From Lepidurus packardi (lineage: Eukaryota > Arthropoda > Branchiopoda > Notostraca > Triopsidae), in contig JAKZAN010000002.1 of the NCBI GenBank assembly GCA_023053545.1, forward strand, positions 1,100,375 to 1,164,374: 64,000 nucleotides of DNA, given 5' to 3'. The stretch's first letter is position 1, and each line of letters begins with the position of its first letter. Under the pieces are notes generated by a model that was not told the DNA's origin, searched no databases, and saw nothing but the letters and a program-made list of their open reading frames with translations. Made by a program: the position numbers and the translations under genes. This document shows, one piece after another, positions 10,242 to 21,536 of the stretch.

Positions 10242-11327
10242 GACAGTTAGAAACATATGCTCCCGAGAAACTGTTTCAATCCCGACAGGATATTTAGAAT
10301 ACCCAAGAAACTATATCCCCATTCTCCTCATTAAAAAGAAAGTAGAACCCAACTTTGTTAAAATCCTATTTGATAACTAAAGAAAACCTATCCCATACTA
10401 AAAAAAAAAAAAAAAAAAAAAGGACTACTACTATTAACAAAATACACATACAAAAGAAGAAAGAATTGCATACTAACCAAACGAAAACTAACAAAATATA
10501 ACACCAAACTGAAAGAACACTAACATTTAACAAAAAAAAAAAAATCTAACATTAACTGAACAGTTTATTAGGCGAAAATTGTCTAAACCATCAAAACATC
10601 ATCAGCAAATGCAATCATTGCAACAAATTAAGGGAGAGGGTAATTTTGGGACACCAATTGTTAGAAGTACCTTACCACAAAGTCAGCTTGGTGCGCGTCA
10701 TCGACATAGCGAACAAACTCACCAAGGAAGAAAATGTCATGAAAGTCATGAAAGGATAACCACCAAATATTGCAGGAATACAAACTCCTGGAACGATAAT
10801 TACGTCGGAGCTGATTAAAACACAATGTGGAAGTTTTACACTATAAGAGACACGAATTTGGATACCCAAAGCAAAATCATCCAACCACAAAGTCAAATTA
10901 TACTTGACATTGCCAGAACGAACATACTCATCAAAGATTAAGAAGACCAAACAACACCCGAACAGGAGATAGCGACGAAAGTTGAGGACTACCATGACGA
11001 AGTTAGACAACAAATGAAACCGTACAAGTTGTCTGGAGTACAATCATAGAGACACCAAACCCAGAACCCTGTCACCAAACCCAGAACACACTCATCGGAG
11101 TTGTCAATAAAACAAAGCAGGCAACAAATGTTGTCCCATGGGCAAGCTCAAATTCAGTGCCAAGTAGTTCGAAATATTAAGCAACCGTGCATTCCCTGTA
11201 TCACAGAAAGTAACCTGTAGCGTGATAATCTCTTTAATTCCAACTATTTGTAACCCTCGCAAATGCAAATTATTCGGCTCAAAAATGCAATACAATTGTT
11301 TTAAAATTTAAAAAAAAAAAAAAAAAA
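9611..11327 (+). other. LINE copy A 3' UTR with internal poly-A tracts and duplicated units
   Basis: The UTR contains several A-runs of 20 or more bases. A segment starting CGACAGCTAGAAAC (about 9943) recurs as CGACAGTTAGAAAC (about 10240), both leading into GAATACCCAAGAAACTATAT, so the 3' UTR holds a diverged tandem duplication punctuated by poly-A. The last part, 10560-11310, is shared with copy B. The tail joins 5S sequence at 11328. Confidence 0.8.
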
Positions 11328-11407
11328 CTCCTGGAAGTCAAGCTGCGTCGGGCCCGGTCAGTACTTGGATGGGTGACCGCCTGGGAACACCGGGTGCTGT
11401 TGGCTTT
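11328..11407 (+). pseudogene. 5S rRNA gene, 3' half, after LINE copy A
   Basis: The segment begins with the duplicated target CTCCTGGAAGTCAA and continues GCTGCGTCGGGCCCGGTCAG through GGATGGGTGACCGCCTGGGA to GTGCTGTTGGCTTTTT, the 5S 3' end and T-run terminator. The intermediate element and box C regions remain, but the 5' part is 7 kb away at 4242-4295. Confidence 0.9.
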
Positions 11408-12043
11408 TTCGTCTTCTCAGACGGAAATATTTTTTTTTGTCGCGGGCAGCATTGCCAGCCAATTCCAAGACTTCTGCAACCAAGTACTCTTTTATACACT
11501 GAAATTGTAGACTTTTCTTTCTGAGCCGTTAAAGTGCGTTCCACTTGCTAAAATATTGGTGCAATGTTGCTGTATTGGTGCAATATTGTTTGCACTCAGT
11601 CTATATATTATACACTGAGTCCTGCCTGTGCAACTGCACGGATCGTGTTCCACTTACAGGATGCGCACTGGAAAGTGCAAAACAATGCTGCCTTTTCTGG
11701 ACATGATTCGGAGAAGGTATCTGAAAAGCAAGCTCGAAATACAGTCTACGAAAGAAAACATCTGCTGTCATTTTACAGCCTTCTAACACTGGATCCTCGG
11801 CCGGTACATCGAGATCGGAAACTAGTCACCCATCGAGATCGGAAACTGGTCACCCATCCAAGTTTCAAACATTGCGCTGTTATCCATGAATCATAATGCA
11901 AGAGATCTTTTGCTCGTTTTCTCGTCGATTTATTTTCCTACTGTTTGTATTGCGAGGGTGGAATAAATAATAGCCAGGTTTATCGACATGTAAGATTTTG
12001 CACTGTAAGACTTAGAAAAGTTCCATGTAGTAGTATTTATGCC
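11408..12043 (+). repeat. 5S downstream spacer, copy of the spacer at 51333-51967
   Basis: This stretch is nearly identical in reverse complement to 51333-51967. It includes a short direct repeat of CATCGAGATCGGAAACT (near 11807 and 11828) and the H2A-derived segment at 11437-11489. The match ends exactly where the assembly gap lies in the other copy. Confidence 0.85.
11437..11489 (-). pseudogene. Histone H2A gene fragment inside the 5S spacer
   Basis: These 53 bases match the minus strand of the H2A coding region at 49114-49166 with one visible difference, covering the peptide [17 protein letters not shown]. The fragment is too short to encode a histone. The same fragment sits in the other 5S spacer at 51885-51937. 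Confidence 0.85.
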
Positions 12044-12413
12044 AATTGGGACGCGAGCTGACTAAGCCCGACCCCGGTGCTGAGTTGGCCGTGGAAACAC
12101 ACCCTAGGGTGTTGCTGAATATAGTTGACAACAGTAGTTCGTCTTTATAACCAGTCACCCCAAACTAACTAAAAGAAAGTTTATTAGCTCATCACATCAT
12201 TTTTAGTCCACACTCATTTATAAAAAAAAAAGCAAGTAAACTACTAGAATCTGAGGATTTCAGGCTGTACTTTTCACTTTGCTTTGGAACATTCCTCGCA
12301 TTACCGCGGTAGGTGCTTATCTCGCGGTAGGTGAGATAACGCACCGCGTCTCAGCTCAGGCATAACCGCAACACCAAGTGCGATTCTTAGTTGGCTAATG
12401 ATCTACATTAGAT
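12044..12413. other. Spacer before the second 5S gene, nothing recognised
   Basis: No coding frame or RNA gene is seen. It does not match the upstream flank of the other 5S genes, so the unit was rearranged here. Confidence 0.5.
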
Positions 12414-12468
12414 GCCAACGGCCATACCACGCAGAATGTACCCAGACTCGTCAGCTCCTGGAAGTCAA
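12414..12468 (+). pseudogene. 5S rRNA gene, 5' half, interrupted by LINE copy B
   Basis: It has the same 5' terminus and the same break after GGAAGTCAA as the gene at 4242. The 3' half is at 18980-19058. The insertion point is identical to copy A. Confidence 0.9.
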
Positions 12469-12943
12469 TTCCGATCGCTCCCGAGCAAAAGTCATTTCTA
12501 GTACATATATTGTCACAAGAGTTAAACCCCTGTGATTGCGTGCGTTTTTGTTTTGTTGTGGTTTATTAATTATATAAGAGAATAGTGCTTTTTGGATACG
12601 GTACTAATTAAAAGTTACCTTTTTCTGTTTTCTTTGTTTGTTTTCGTCGCTTGGCGAAGGCGTGCCCGATTCTCAAGTAATTGCGGCGGCTTCCTTTGCA
12701 TAATTGAAAGGTAAGCGACACATAAGTGTATAATTTTGTTATTTTCGTGCAGTTTTTGCGTGTATTTGCCAATTTTTCCCACTTTTCCCAACAAAATTGG
12801 CAGTATACAGATTCCAGATACGTCTGGTTAACTCCTTTTCCGCTCTTTCCTCAGTTTCGAAACTCACACACGTGAGGCGAACATCCCCCATTTCCAGCTT
12901 TTTCTGGTTTTGTGTCTTTTTGAGCCAAGGAAAAAAAAAAAAT

Positions 12944-14260
12944 ATGGATTCCACGGGAATTGGCCAAAAGCTAACTCGTTTGAACACTGCGTTCATTAAT
13001 TTGGCTCAATTGCCGTGGAACGACTTACCGTCTCACTCTTTTTTTCATCAAAAATTAATGAAAGAGTATGGCGTCATGGAAGAGGACTTAGCTTGTATTG
13101 ACATTGACAAGCACAATAAAACGTGGAACCTAAAATTCAAAAATGAAAGGGCACTACAAAAATTCATTGAAGCTTGTGGAGGAGAGATCCAACTTGTCCA
13201 CAACAACGGCACAAAATATGACTTGCCAGTAAGCACCACAGAGTGAAAGCATAGGATTCTCTTACTATCAAAACTGCCCTTTGAAATCGGGGAGGCACAA
13301 GTGCTAGACGCACTTAAGGAATACGGGCGAATCATAAAATTTCGTCGTGAAATCTTCACAGGAACTAACATTTTCAAAGTGGCAAGGGAAAGGGCCACTG
13401 TTCAATTCCTAATGACAAAGGATGTACCTCCCTTTGTAGATATTTTGGGCGCATCCGTACAGATCCAATACCCTGGGCAGAAAGAAATGTGCAACTACTG
13501 CAAAAGCCTAGGTCACAACCGAAATGCATGCCCGAAGCTAGCTTCGAAGCAATAAAGATTCTAGGAGGACTTCCCTCCATTGATCGCTGACAGTTCTGGC
13601 GCAGGGAGAACAACAGAGGAGGAGGTTCGGAGTGCAGTAGCAAACCCGGAGCCCCTCGGAGACACACCAGAGGTTGGTCAGGGTCCGACACGTCGACCAA
13701 TGGAGCGGGGTGACACGGGGAATAATGCAGAGTTAGAAACTCAGATAGAGCAGGAGATGGAGGTACGGGAGTGTGTCATAGAAGTACCAGTCTCAGAGGC
13801 TTCCATCTTGACAGAAGAGGTGAATACTGAGGAACTAGCAGCTTTAGAGGTCCAGAACCGTTTTGAAGTTTTAGGGACACTAGGCGTAGAGGACGAAGGG
13901 TCCAAGAAAACCGAAGAAAATCTGATAGTACAACAAGAAAATACAAATAAAACTGAGAAAACCCAAAGCCTGGAAACACCAAACCAGGCACCAAAAACAA
14001 CTAAGCTGCAGCAAGCTAGGGAAAAATCAGGACACACCTTACGCCTGAAAAAAATGCGCACAGGTGAATATGAAAATTTGAATACGCCAGAGAAATCGAA
14101 GGAAGCACAGGATAATCCAATCGAAAGCAGGGAAAGAACTGAAGAGGTACAGAAAGAACCGATGTTACCCGTACCCCAATCAACAAAGGAAAAGTGTACG
14201 CCAATAACAACTAGATCGCAGAGAGCAGCGTCGAAAAGGGCAGGTAAATCCCCACGCTAA
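12944..14260 (+). pseudogene. LINE copy B ORF1, three nonsense codons
   Basis: It starts MDSTGIGQKLTRLN and aligns with copy A ORF1 along its whole length, including the knuckle CNYCKSLGHNRNAC. In-frame stops lie near 13244 (TGA), 13553 (TAA) and 13562 (TAG); the frame is otherwise kept to the natural stop at 14258-14260. The ORF2 ATG follows after one base, as in copy A. Confidence 0.9.
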
Positions 14261-14261
14261 A

Positions 14262-17200
14262 ATGCAAAGTTTAAATGAAGAGATTAAGTTATGTAGTCTA
14301 AATATAAGAGGTCTAAAACAACCGATGAAGCAGAAATTGTGGACAAACTTTATTGAAAAATACGAAATAGATATAGTCTGCCTTCAGGAATTCAATATAG
14401 ATTTCAACCCAAATCCTGATAAATTTGATCTCATTTGTGATTTAGGACCTGGAAAACCAGGTATAGGTATTCTCTATAAAAAAGAGCTTGAATTAAAGAA
14501 TTTTAAAACATCAATGACAGGTAGAATCTTACAAGTTTTCTTTAAAAACTTTATCGTGTTAAATATCTATGGCCACCCAGGTAATCACCCAGCAGACGAG
14601 AGAAATGAGCTTTTTAATATATTTTTACCAATTTATCTTAAAAATGAAAACACACATACAGTATTAGTGGGCGATTTTAACGTTGTAATAGACGTGAAAG
14701 ACGCTACCACACCGCGCATGAACGAGTTCCTAAAACGCGCAATAAAAGGCTTTGAACTAGTCGACGCATATCGCCTTCAACACGCGCTAACAACAGACTT
14801 TACCTTTCTACACCCCAAAGGAGGAGCTAGACTCGACAGAATTTATTTGGGCAAAGGTTTGAAAAATAATTTTCATAAAATAGAACACACAACTTTCGTG
14901 GGATCTGACCACGAAGCGGTCATAGTAACACTCAAAGGCGCCCTTGAAGACATAACAAGAGAAGAAATAAGACGAAGACCCAATAGATGGCACCTAAACC
15001 AAGATATATTAAACGACCCGCGCTTCGCCATACACGTTAAGGAACTAGCTCAAGAGTTTACTACCCGATTAGATCCAAAGAAACCATACATAAGGTACTG
15101 GAATAATTTTAAGAAAAACATTCAGTTATTTGCCAGGAGCCTCCAGCAAGAAATAAAAATTGAGCAGAAAACACTAAGATCCTTTTACAAGAGCTGTTTC
15201 GATGAAGCAAGCGAGAACGTCAGTGCCAATGCAGGGAGTTGGGGGGATTTTGTATACTATAGACAGAAATTGAGAGAAATGGAAATACGCCAAATACAAG
15301 ATGCATTATACAAGAGCCGAATAGATAGTATACAAAAGGGTGAACAAGCGAGTCTGACCCACGTACTGGAAGAAAAAAGGAAAGCTAACCAGAGCATTTT
15401 TAAAAGCTTAAGAAGACCAGATGGGGAACTCCTTCACAAGGAAGAGGACATGAGAGCTTTATTCGAAAACCATTTCCAAACAATCTACACACCGGAAGAT
15501 AGAGTAGAAGAGACGGAAGTGTTTGGAACATCCTTTCTAGAGATGGCAATATCTCACGATGACGAGGAAAATTTAAAGCAAACGATAACGTGGAGAGAAG
15601 TTCGATCAGCAATCAATTTATTACCCCGCAATAAGTCCCCAGGGCCGGATGGGCTGAGTGTTGAATTTTATACAAGTTTTTCAGAGATTTTGTCCCCACT
15701 ACTGGTTCTTTTAGCCAATGAGGTTTTCCAAGGGGGACTCAAAGAGGGTGACAATGACAGCCTAGTAAAACTTTTAGCCAAAGGAGAAGATAAAAAGAAC
15801 ATACAAAACTGGAGACCGATCGCACTACTAAACTCAGACTACAAAATTTTTATCAAAATTGCTCGCTGAGCGAATTAAGCCATATCTAACGCAGGTAATC
15901 GTTCCGCATCAAACTGGGGGGGTACCAGGGAGGAACATTACGGACAACTTAGCCAAAATTAGGAATGCAATAGAGTTTGCAACAGAAAGGTACAGACAAT
16001 ATCCAGAAAACTTTAGTAATTATAAAACCAATTCAATTGCGAGACTAGGCGTCATCGCACTAGATCTCGAGAAAGCATACGATAGGGTGAACAGAAACTA
16101 TTTATTTAAAATCATGAAACTGTACGGCTTCCCAGACTATATCATAAATAGTATACAAGGACTCTACGAACATGCGAGATGCAAAATCTTAATCAATAAA
16201 ATATACGCCAAGCCGGTAAACTTGAATAGAGGAGTAAGACAAGGGTGTCCTTTATCTCTTTATTTATTTAGTATATATATAAACCCTTTATTAACCAAGT
16301 TAGCACAGGAATTGCACGGGTTTGATATCATAGGCGAAAAACAGATAGTAATGGGTTACGTGGATGATCTAACAATACTAACAGCTAAAGAGACGGATTT
16401 TAAACTTATAGAGGAAACCCTGGAAGCCTTTTGTAACTCATCGGGAGCAAAAATTAACTGGAAGAAATCAGGCATTCTTCCTTTTGGAGCATGGCAGGGG
16501 AGAGAGGACTGGGCCATGCCGAAATTGAAAACTAAACTAGATTTGCAGATTCTAGGGATTAGCTTCAAACAAAAGATGTCCGAAACAATCTCCAATAACT
16601 CAAAAATTATGGCACAATACGCAACCAAGAAATTCTACGTCTGGAAAACAAGATTCTTATCCATTCATCAAAAAGTAAGCTACGTCAACCTTTATATTTT
16701 ACCACTTTTTTATCACCTGGCAAGAATTTTACCAATTACAAAGCCCTGCATAAAACTGATGAAGCAAAAAGTGGGGACCTTTCTATGGGGCGGTAGGCTG
16801 GAGAGATTAGCCTATGAAGAAATCTTAAACGCACGTACAGACGGGGGACTGGGCCTCGTGGACCTAGAGAGCCATTAAAAGACGCGGTCACAACTATGGT
16901 TGGTCTAGGACATTTTTTAAAATGCGACCAAGCTTTCCCAAGAAAAGAAGTGTATCAATTTTTAACGGCAAAGAAATTAAGAACACCCAAGATTGTAACT
17001 AAATACGCAGACAAAGATTACCCAACGATATGGAAAAACCTTACCAGTCAAGTTTTAACTCCGGAAGTTAAAAGTCATGTATTTTATCAGGTGCACGACA
17101 TTCACCCTACCGCGGAGAGATTAAAAAGATGTAGACAATCTGTGACGGACGTATGCGACCAATGCCAGTGCAAAGAGGATAATTATCACACATTTTTGTG

Positions 17201-17480
17201 CAAAAAACTTCAAACAGCCAATGATTGGGCAAAGAGTGTCCTCACTCGGGTACTACCGAATACACCCATGTCGAGAGCATGCATGCTCGATTTCCAGACG
17301 ACCGGAATGGAGAACCACCAAGTGGGTGTGTGGTTTATAGCCGAGTACACATACCACCTGTGGAAAGCCAGAAAAAAAGGTGATGGTGCAGTAGCCGAAA
17401 TAAGAGCTAGAATGAAACATCGTTTAGAAATGCAAAGGAAGATACAACCAGCGCTAGTAACACTTGGCAACATATTTTAG
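14262..17480 (+). pseudogene. LINE copy B ORF2, frameshifted and internally deleted
   Basis: It begins MQSLNEEIKLCSLNIRGLKQ. The endonuclease residues are present, and the RT retains NWRPI and GYVDD. One extra T near 15850 shifts the frame between DYKI and LAERIKPYL. At 16874 about 150 bp present in copy A (8854-9004) are missing, with CA microhomology at the joint, which shifts the frame again before VGLGHF. The C-terminal knuckle CDQCQCKEDNYHTFLC is retained. Confidence 0.92.
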
Positions 17481-17610
17481 AATAAAAACACGAAATGTGA
17501 CTAAAAAGAAACGTAGAACCCCTTGTAAACGTAAAAAAAAAAAAAAAAAAAAAAAAAAATTTAGAAACGTAGTTTCCAAAGGAACTGTCTGAGTGCTAAT
17601 AAGTATTTTG

Positions 17611-17702
<92 letters not shown>

Positions 17703-18942
17703 ACAGTTAGAAACATAGGCTCCCGAGAAATTGTTTGAATCCCGAGAGGATATTTTGAATACCCAAGAAACTATATCCCCATTCTTCTCATTAAAAAGAA
17801 AGTAGAACACCCAACTTTGTTAAATCCTATTTACTAACTAAAGAAAATTATCCTCAAAAAAAAAAAAAAAAAAAGAAAAAAATATTAGTAACGTAGGATC
17901 CAAATAAACTGAATGATCCAAATCTGATTGCTAATAAGTTGCTTGCTTACCAAAAAAAATTTACCGAGAAAAACTTACCGAGAAACTGTGAATCCCGATA
18001 TTTAGAATACCCAAGGAACTATATCCCCATTCTCCTCATTAAAAAGAAAGTAGAACCCCAACTTTGTTAAATCCTATTTGATAACTAAAGAAAACCTATC
18101 CCATACTCAAAAAAAAAAAAAAACTAACTAAACATACTAACTAAACGGAAACTAACAAAATATAACACCAAACTGAAAGAACACTAACATTTAACAAGAA
18201 AAAAAAAAAAAAAATCTAACATTAACTGAATAGTTTATTAGACGAAAATTGTCTAAACCATCAAAACATCATCAGCAAATGCAATCATTGCAACAAATTA
18301 AAGGAGAGGGTAATTTTGGAACACCAATTTTTAGAATTACCTTACCACAAAGTCAGCTTGGTGCGCGCCATCGACATAGCGAACAAACTCACCAAGGAAG
18401 AAAATGTCATGAAGGTCATGAAAGGATAACCACCAAATATTGCGGGAATACAAACTCCTGGAACGTGGAAGTTTTACACTATAAGAGACACGAATTTGGA
18501 TACCCAAAGCAAAATCATCCAACCACAAAGTCAAATTATACTTGACATTGCCAGAACAAACATACTCATCAAAGATTAAGAAGACCAAACAACACCCGAA
18601 CAGGAGATAGCGACGAAAGTTGAGGACTACCATGACGAAGTTAGACAACAAATGAAGCCGTACAAGTTGTCTGGAGCACAATCATAGAGGCACCAAACCC
18701 AGAACCCTGTCACCAAACCCAGAACACACTCATCGGAGTTGTCAATAAAACAAAGCAGGCAACAAATGTTGTCCCATGGGCAAGCTCAAATTCAGTGCCA
18801 AGTAGTTCGAAATATTAAGCAACCGTGCATTCCCTGTATCCCAGAAAGTAGCATGTAGCGTGATAATCTCTTTAATTCCAACTATTTGTAACCCTCGCAA
18901 ATGCAAAATTATTTGGCTCACAATTGCAATACAATTGTTTAA

Positions 18943-18979
<37 letters not shown>
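17481..18979 (+). other. LINE copy B 3' UTR with (TA)n and poly-A tracts
   Basis: It corresponds to the copy A 3' UTR with length changes in every homopolymer. A (TA)n microsatellite lies at about 17614-17672 and is absent from copy A. The duplicated units recur near 17700 and 17970. The tail ends in poly-A at the 5S junction. Confidence 0.8.
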
Positions 18980-18982
<3 letters not shown>

Positions 18983-19058
18983 CTGGAAGTCAAGCTGTGT
19001 CGGGCCCGGTCAGTACTTGGATGGGTGACCGCCTGGGAACACCGGGTGCTGTTGGCTT
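18980..19058 (+). pseudogene. 5S rRNA gene, 3' half, after LINE copy B
   Basis: It begins with CTCCTGGAAGTCAA and continues to GTGCTGTTGGCTTTTT. One base differs from the copy A half (GCTGTGTCGGG against GCTGCGTCGGG). The downstream sequence is unlike the other 5S spacers. Confidence 0.9.
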
Positions 19059-19100
19059 TTTCGTTCTTTTCCTTTTCAAAGCCATTGGTCTTTTCTTTTG

Positions 19101-19160
19101 ACCCCTTAAGGCGCCCGTCCACATGGGAAGTTTGGCGCAAGTTCCTTCCCGGTTGAAAGT
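19101..19160 (+). repeat. Solo terminus of a MITE-like element
   Basis: TTAAGGCGCCCGTCCACATG and GGCGCAAGTTCCTTCCCG resemble the terminal inverted repeats of the element at 29362-29765. No matching opposite terminus was seen nearby. Confidence 0.5.
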
Positions 19161-19312
19161 CCAATCGATGTTCTCTGGGAAGGTCCAATATAATATGGTC
19201 TGGGAATAAACGATTTGCTTTGTTTTGTACTTAGCTTTGTTTGATGTGTACGTCTATAATAGTTGATATCTGTTTCTGTACTAGTTTTGCATTGGATTAC
19301 GATACCTATAGT

Positions 19313-21536
19313 TAGGGTTAGTCTAAAACACGATTTCACGGAAGCCGTGAATTCCGTGATTTTCCCAAAATTTTAGTTTTTCCGTGAAAATCGGAAAATA
19401 CCGTGTTTTACCACGAAAATCGGGAAATACCGTGTTTTACCGTGTTTTTTTGTCCATAGCGCCCTCTTTTGAACAAACCCTTTACCAAAAGTAAGTCTGC
19501 TTGTGACCACTAGATGTGCCATGGCTTCGAAGAAGCAATCTGTGAACATATCCTGCGAGGATCGAGCTAAGCAGTTTCCGAAAGGAATTTTACATGCTGA
19601 TGGTGGAAAGCTCTTTTGCACGATTTGCAATGTTACTTTGGATCACACTAGAAAAGGTTCAATTGATTTTCACCTCGAAACTCAAGAGCATCGTTCGAAA
19701 AGAGAGCCAAAGGATGAGAATTCTGAATTAGCTCGTAAAAGACAATGCACAATCGTCGGAACGTTTAATCGCCATTCCGAATCTCTGGACGCCCGAAACT
19801 TGACTCACTTCAAACTTGTTGAGGCTTTTACAGGAGCTAATATACCCCTGGCGAGATTGGATCAACCTAAACTACGTGAATATTTACAAGTAAAGTACTA
19901 ACTTGCACCCTGTTGGTCCTGATTATTTAATTTTACGTATTCCAGTAATCCGTGAAGAATTTAGGCAAATTGCCCAATTCGAGTGCTCTACGACGCCTTT
20001 ACCAGGCAAAGGTTTATGCTGTGTTGCAAGAGGAGTTGCTTTTAAAAGTGCTTTTAATTCTTTTTCCTCCATCTCCATCGCAACTGACGAGTCGAGCGAT
20101 GTACAAGACCGATATGTACTTCACATTCTTTTTATACCACAAATTCAACAGAAATCAGCTACACCGCTATCAACTTCGCCATCCTTAGAGGTATTATGCT
20201 TCGACATAGTAAACCTAGAGCACGTGAACAGTGACAGTCTCACAGGCTATTGTACAGTGCTTGACCAAGTACAAATAGTACGAAACGTTGAAGGGGTTAC
20301 TACCGAATTGTGTGCATATTACTTGCAATGCACACATACTGAACCTAGTAGGTAAAACTTGGCGTAGTCATTTCCCAGCTGTAGACAAGCTTGTTGCTTC
20401 ATTCAAGAAAATACTGTCGCACTGCCCTTCAAGGAAACAAAGCTACATTAACTTCATGCAGGAGCAAACAAATGACGCAGTACAGCTTCCACCAGTCCCT
20501 GTAATAACTCGCTGGGGAAGCTGATTTGCTACTGTTTGCCACCTTAGCAAATACATCAATTTCTACAAGGAATTTGTTGAGCAAGAAATTGAGAATTCCC
20601 AATCTTCATCTGCCCTTGAACTCCTGTCCACTTTGCTTGAAAACGAGGAGATCGAAAACGATCTGATATTCGTTGCAAGAAATTGCGGACAACTAGTGGA
20701 ATTGCTGAAGCGGTTCGAAGGACGACAGGTCAACGGCAAGGTCCATCGAGCTTAGAATCGCATAGCCGACCTACTCTCGTGGTCAACGGAACGGGCCAAA
20801 GATTTAACATTGCCTGCGAAACACAGGAAAGCGTTTTCTGACATGACCACGAAGCTAACCCAGTATTACATGTCCGACGCAAAAGGAGTCCCCAGATTTC
20901 GCCAGCAAGGTGTGAAGTTTTTGAAAGCTGTTCGGCTATTCGATCCCCATCAAGCCAAAATACTCAGTTTGGACGGGTTTAAGGAAGCTATCCCTGGTCT
21001 TTCAAGTAATTCTCGTGCTGTGACGGAAGCCCTAGCTTACAAGAATGCTGTGAATGAAGTTGACATGGATGTTTCTCCACTAACTTACTGGTCTGCCAAT
21101 ATTTCTCGCTTTCATGAACTCACGAAATTTGCATTACGATTTCTATCCATTCCACCGAATTCGGTAGATGCTGAGCGTTGTGTCAGTTGTTATACACAGG
21201 TGAACTCTGCCCAGAGACAAAGTTTTCTCCCTGAAAACCTGTTTGCACAAGTAATGTTTGCTTTTATTGCATGCCAATCAAGATGTTTCTCGTAAACTGC
21301 ATAGTTACGAATTATTTCAAACAGATTTTCTTCCTTTCTAAGATCAAACAAGGTGTAATATTACGACTCATTCATTTGACCTTTTAAGTATTTTATTTTT
21401 CGACTGTATTTCGGACTTCGAGTTGAAAAAAGGGCCAATTTAAGTGAACCGTGTCACGGTGCCGTGATTTTTGGTCAGTTTTTGAATCATAACCGTGTTT
21501 TTGGGAAAAATATTCCGTGATTCTAGACTAGCCCTA
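19313..21536 (+). mobile_element. hAT DNA transposon with CGGBP1-like zinc finger, decayed
   Basis: The element is 2.2 kb long. It is bounded by the 8-bp direct repeat CCTATAGT (19305-19312 and 21537-21544) and by inverted ends TAGGGTTAGTCTA and TAGCCCTA-type (reverse TAGGGCTAGTCTA). Eight-base duplications and these ends are typical of hAT. Subterminal CCGTGTTTT and CACGG motifs repeat many times at both ends and may be transposase binding sites. Confidence 0.9.
19521..21295 (+). pseudogene. hAT transposase, BED/CGGBP1-type, multiple stops
   Basis: The first frame (19521-19901) begins MASKKQSVN and contains KLFCTICNVTLDH with a later HLETQEH, a C2H2/BED-like finger resembling CGGBP1, itself thought to derive from hAT transposase. 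Later fragments carry SIATDESSDVQDRYVLHI (catalytic region, near 20080) and a C-terminal dimerisation segment ending FLSIPPNSVDAERCVS (near 21150). Stops at 19901, 20353, 20522 and 20754, plus frame changes, make it non-functional. Confidence 0.8.

Larger units (their letters stand above)
4296..11327 (+). mobile_element. 5S-targeted non-LTR retrotransposon, full-length copy A
   Basis: This is a 7.0-kb LINE with a 5' UTR, ORF1, ORF2, a long 3' UTR and a poly-A tail. It is flanked on both sides by CTCCTGGAAGTCAA (4282-4295 and 11328-11341), which is 5S rRNA sequence and forms a 14-bp target-site duplication. The element begins TTCCGATCGCTCCCG in both copies. ORF2 has an apurinic-type endonuclease followed by reverse transcriptase and a C-terminal CCHC-like knuckle; ORF1 carries a zinc knuckle. 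This layout resembles the L1/Tx1 group, which contains target-specific elements. Both frames are open. The clade is inferred from motifs and was not tested by phylogeny. Confidence 0.93.
12469..18979 (+). mobile_element. 5S-targeted non-LTR retrotransposon, copy B (decayed)
   Basis: This 6.5-kb copy has the same 5' start as copy A and is flanked by the same 14-bp duplication CTCCTGGAAGTCAA (12455-12468 and 18980-18993). ORF1 carries nonsense codons, and ORF2 carries a one-base insertion and a deletion of about 150 bp. Its 5' UTR, ORF1 and first 150 codons of ORF2 differ widely from copy A, whereas 14712-16874 is almost identical to 6692-8853. It is therefore a second subfamily member that shares a recombined core with copy A. 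Confidence 0.92.

Noticed and set aside
10560..11295. Long minus-strand frames in the 3' UTR of both LINE copies
   Set aside because: They look open in each copy, but an internal indel of about 30 bp changes the frame between copies and stops interrupt the pieces, so conserved coding is not supported.
17454..17810. 118-residue minus-strand frame over the copy B tail
   Set aside because: It is made of poly-Phe and Tyr-Ile runs from the A and TA tracts.
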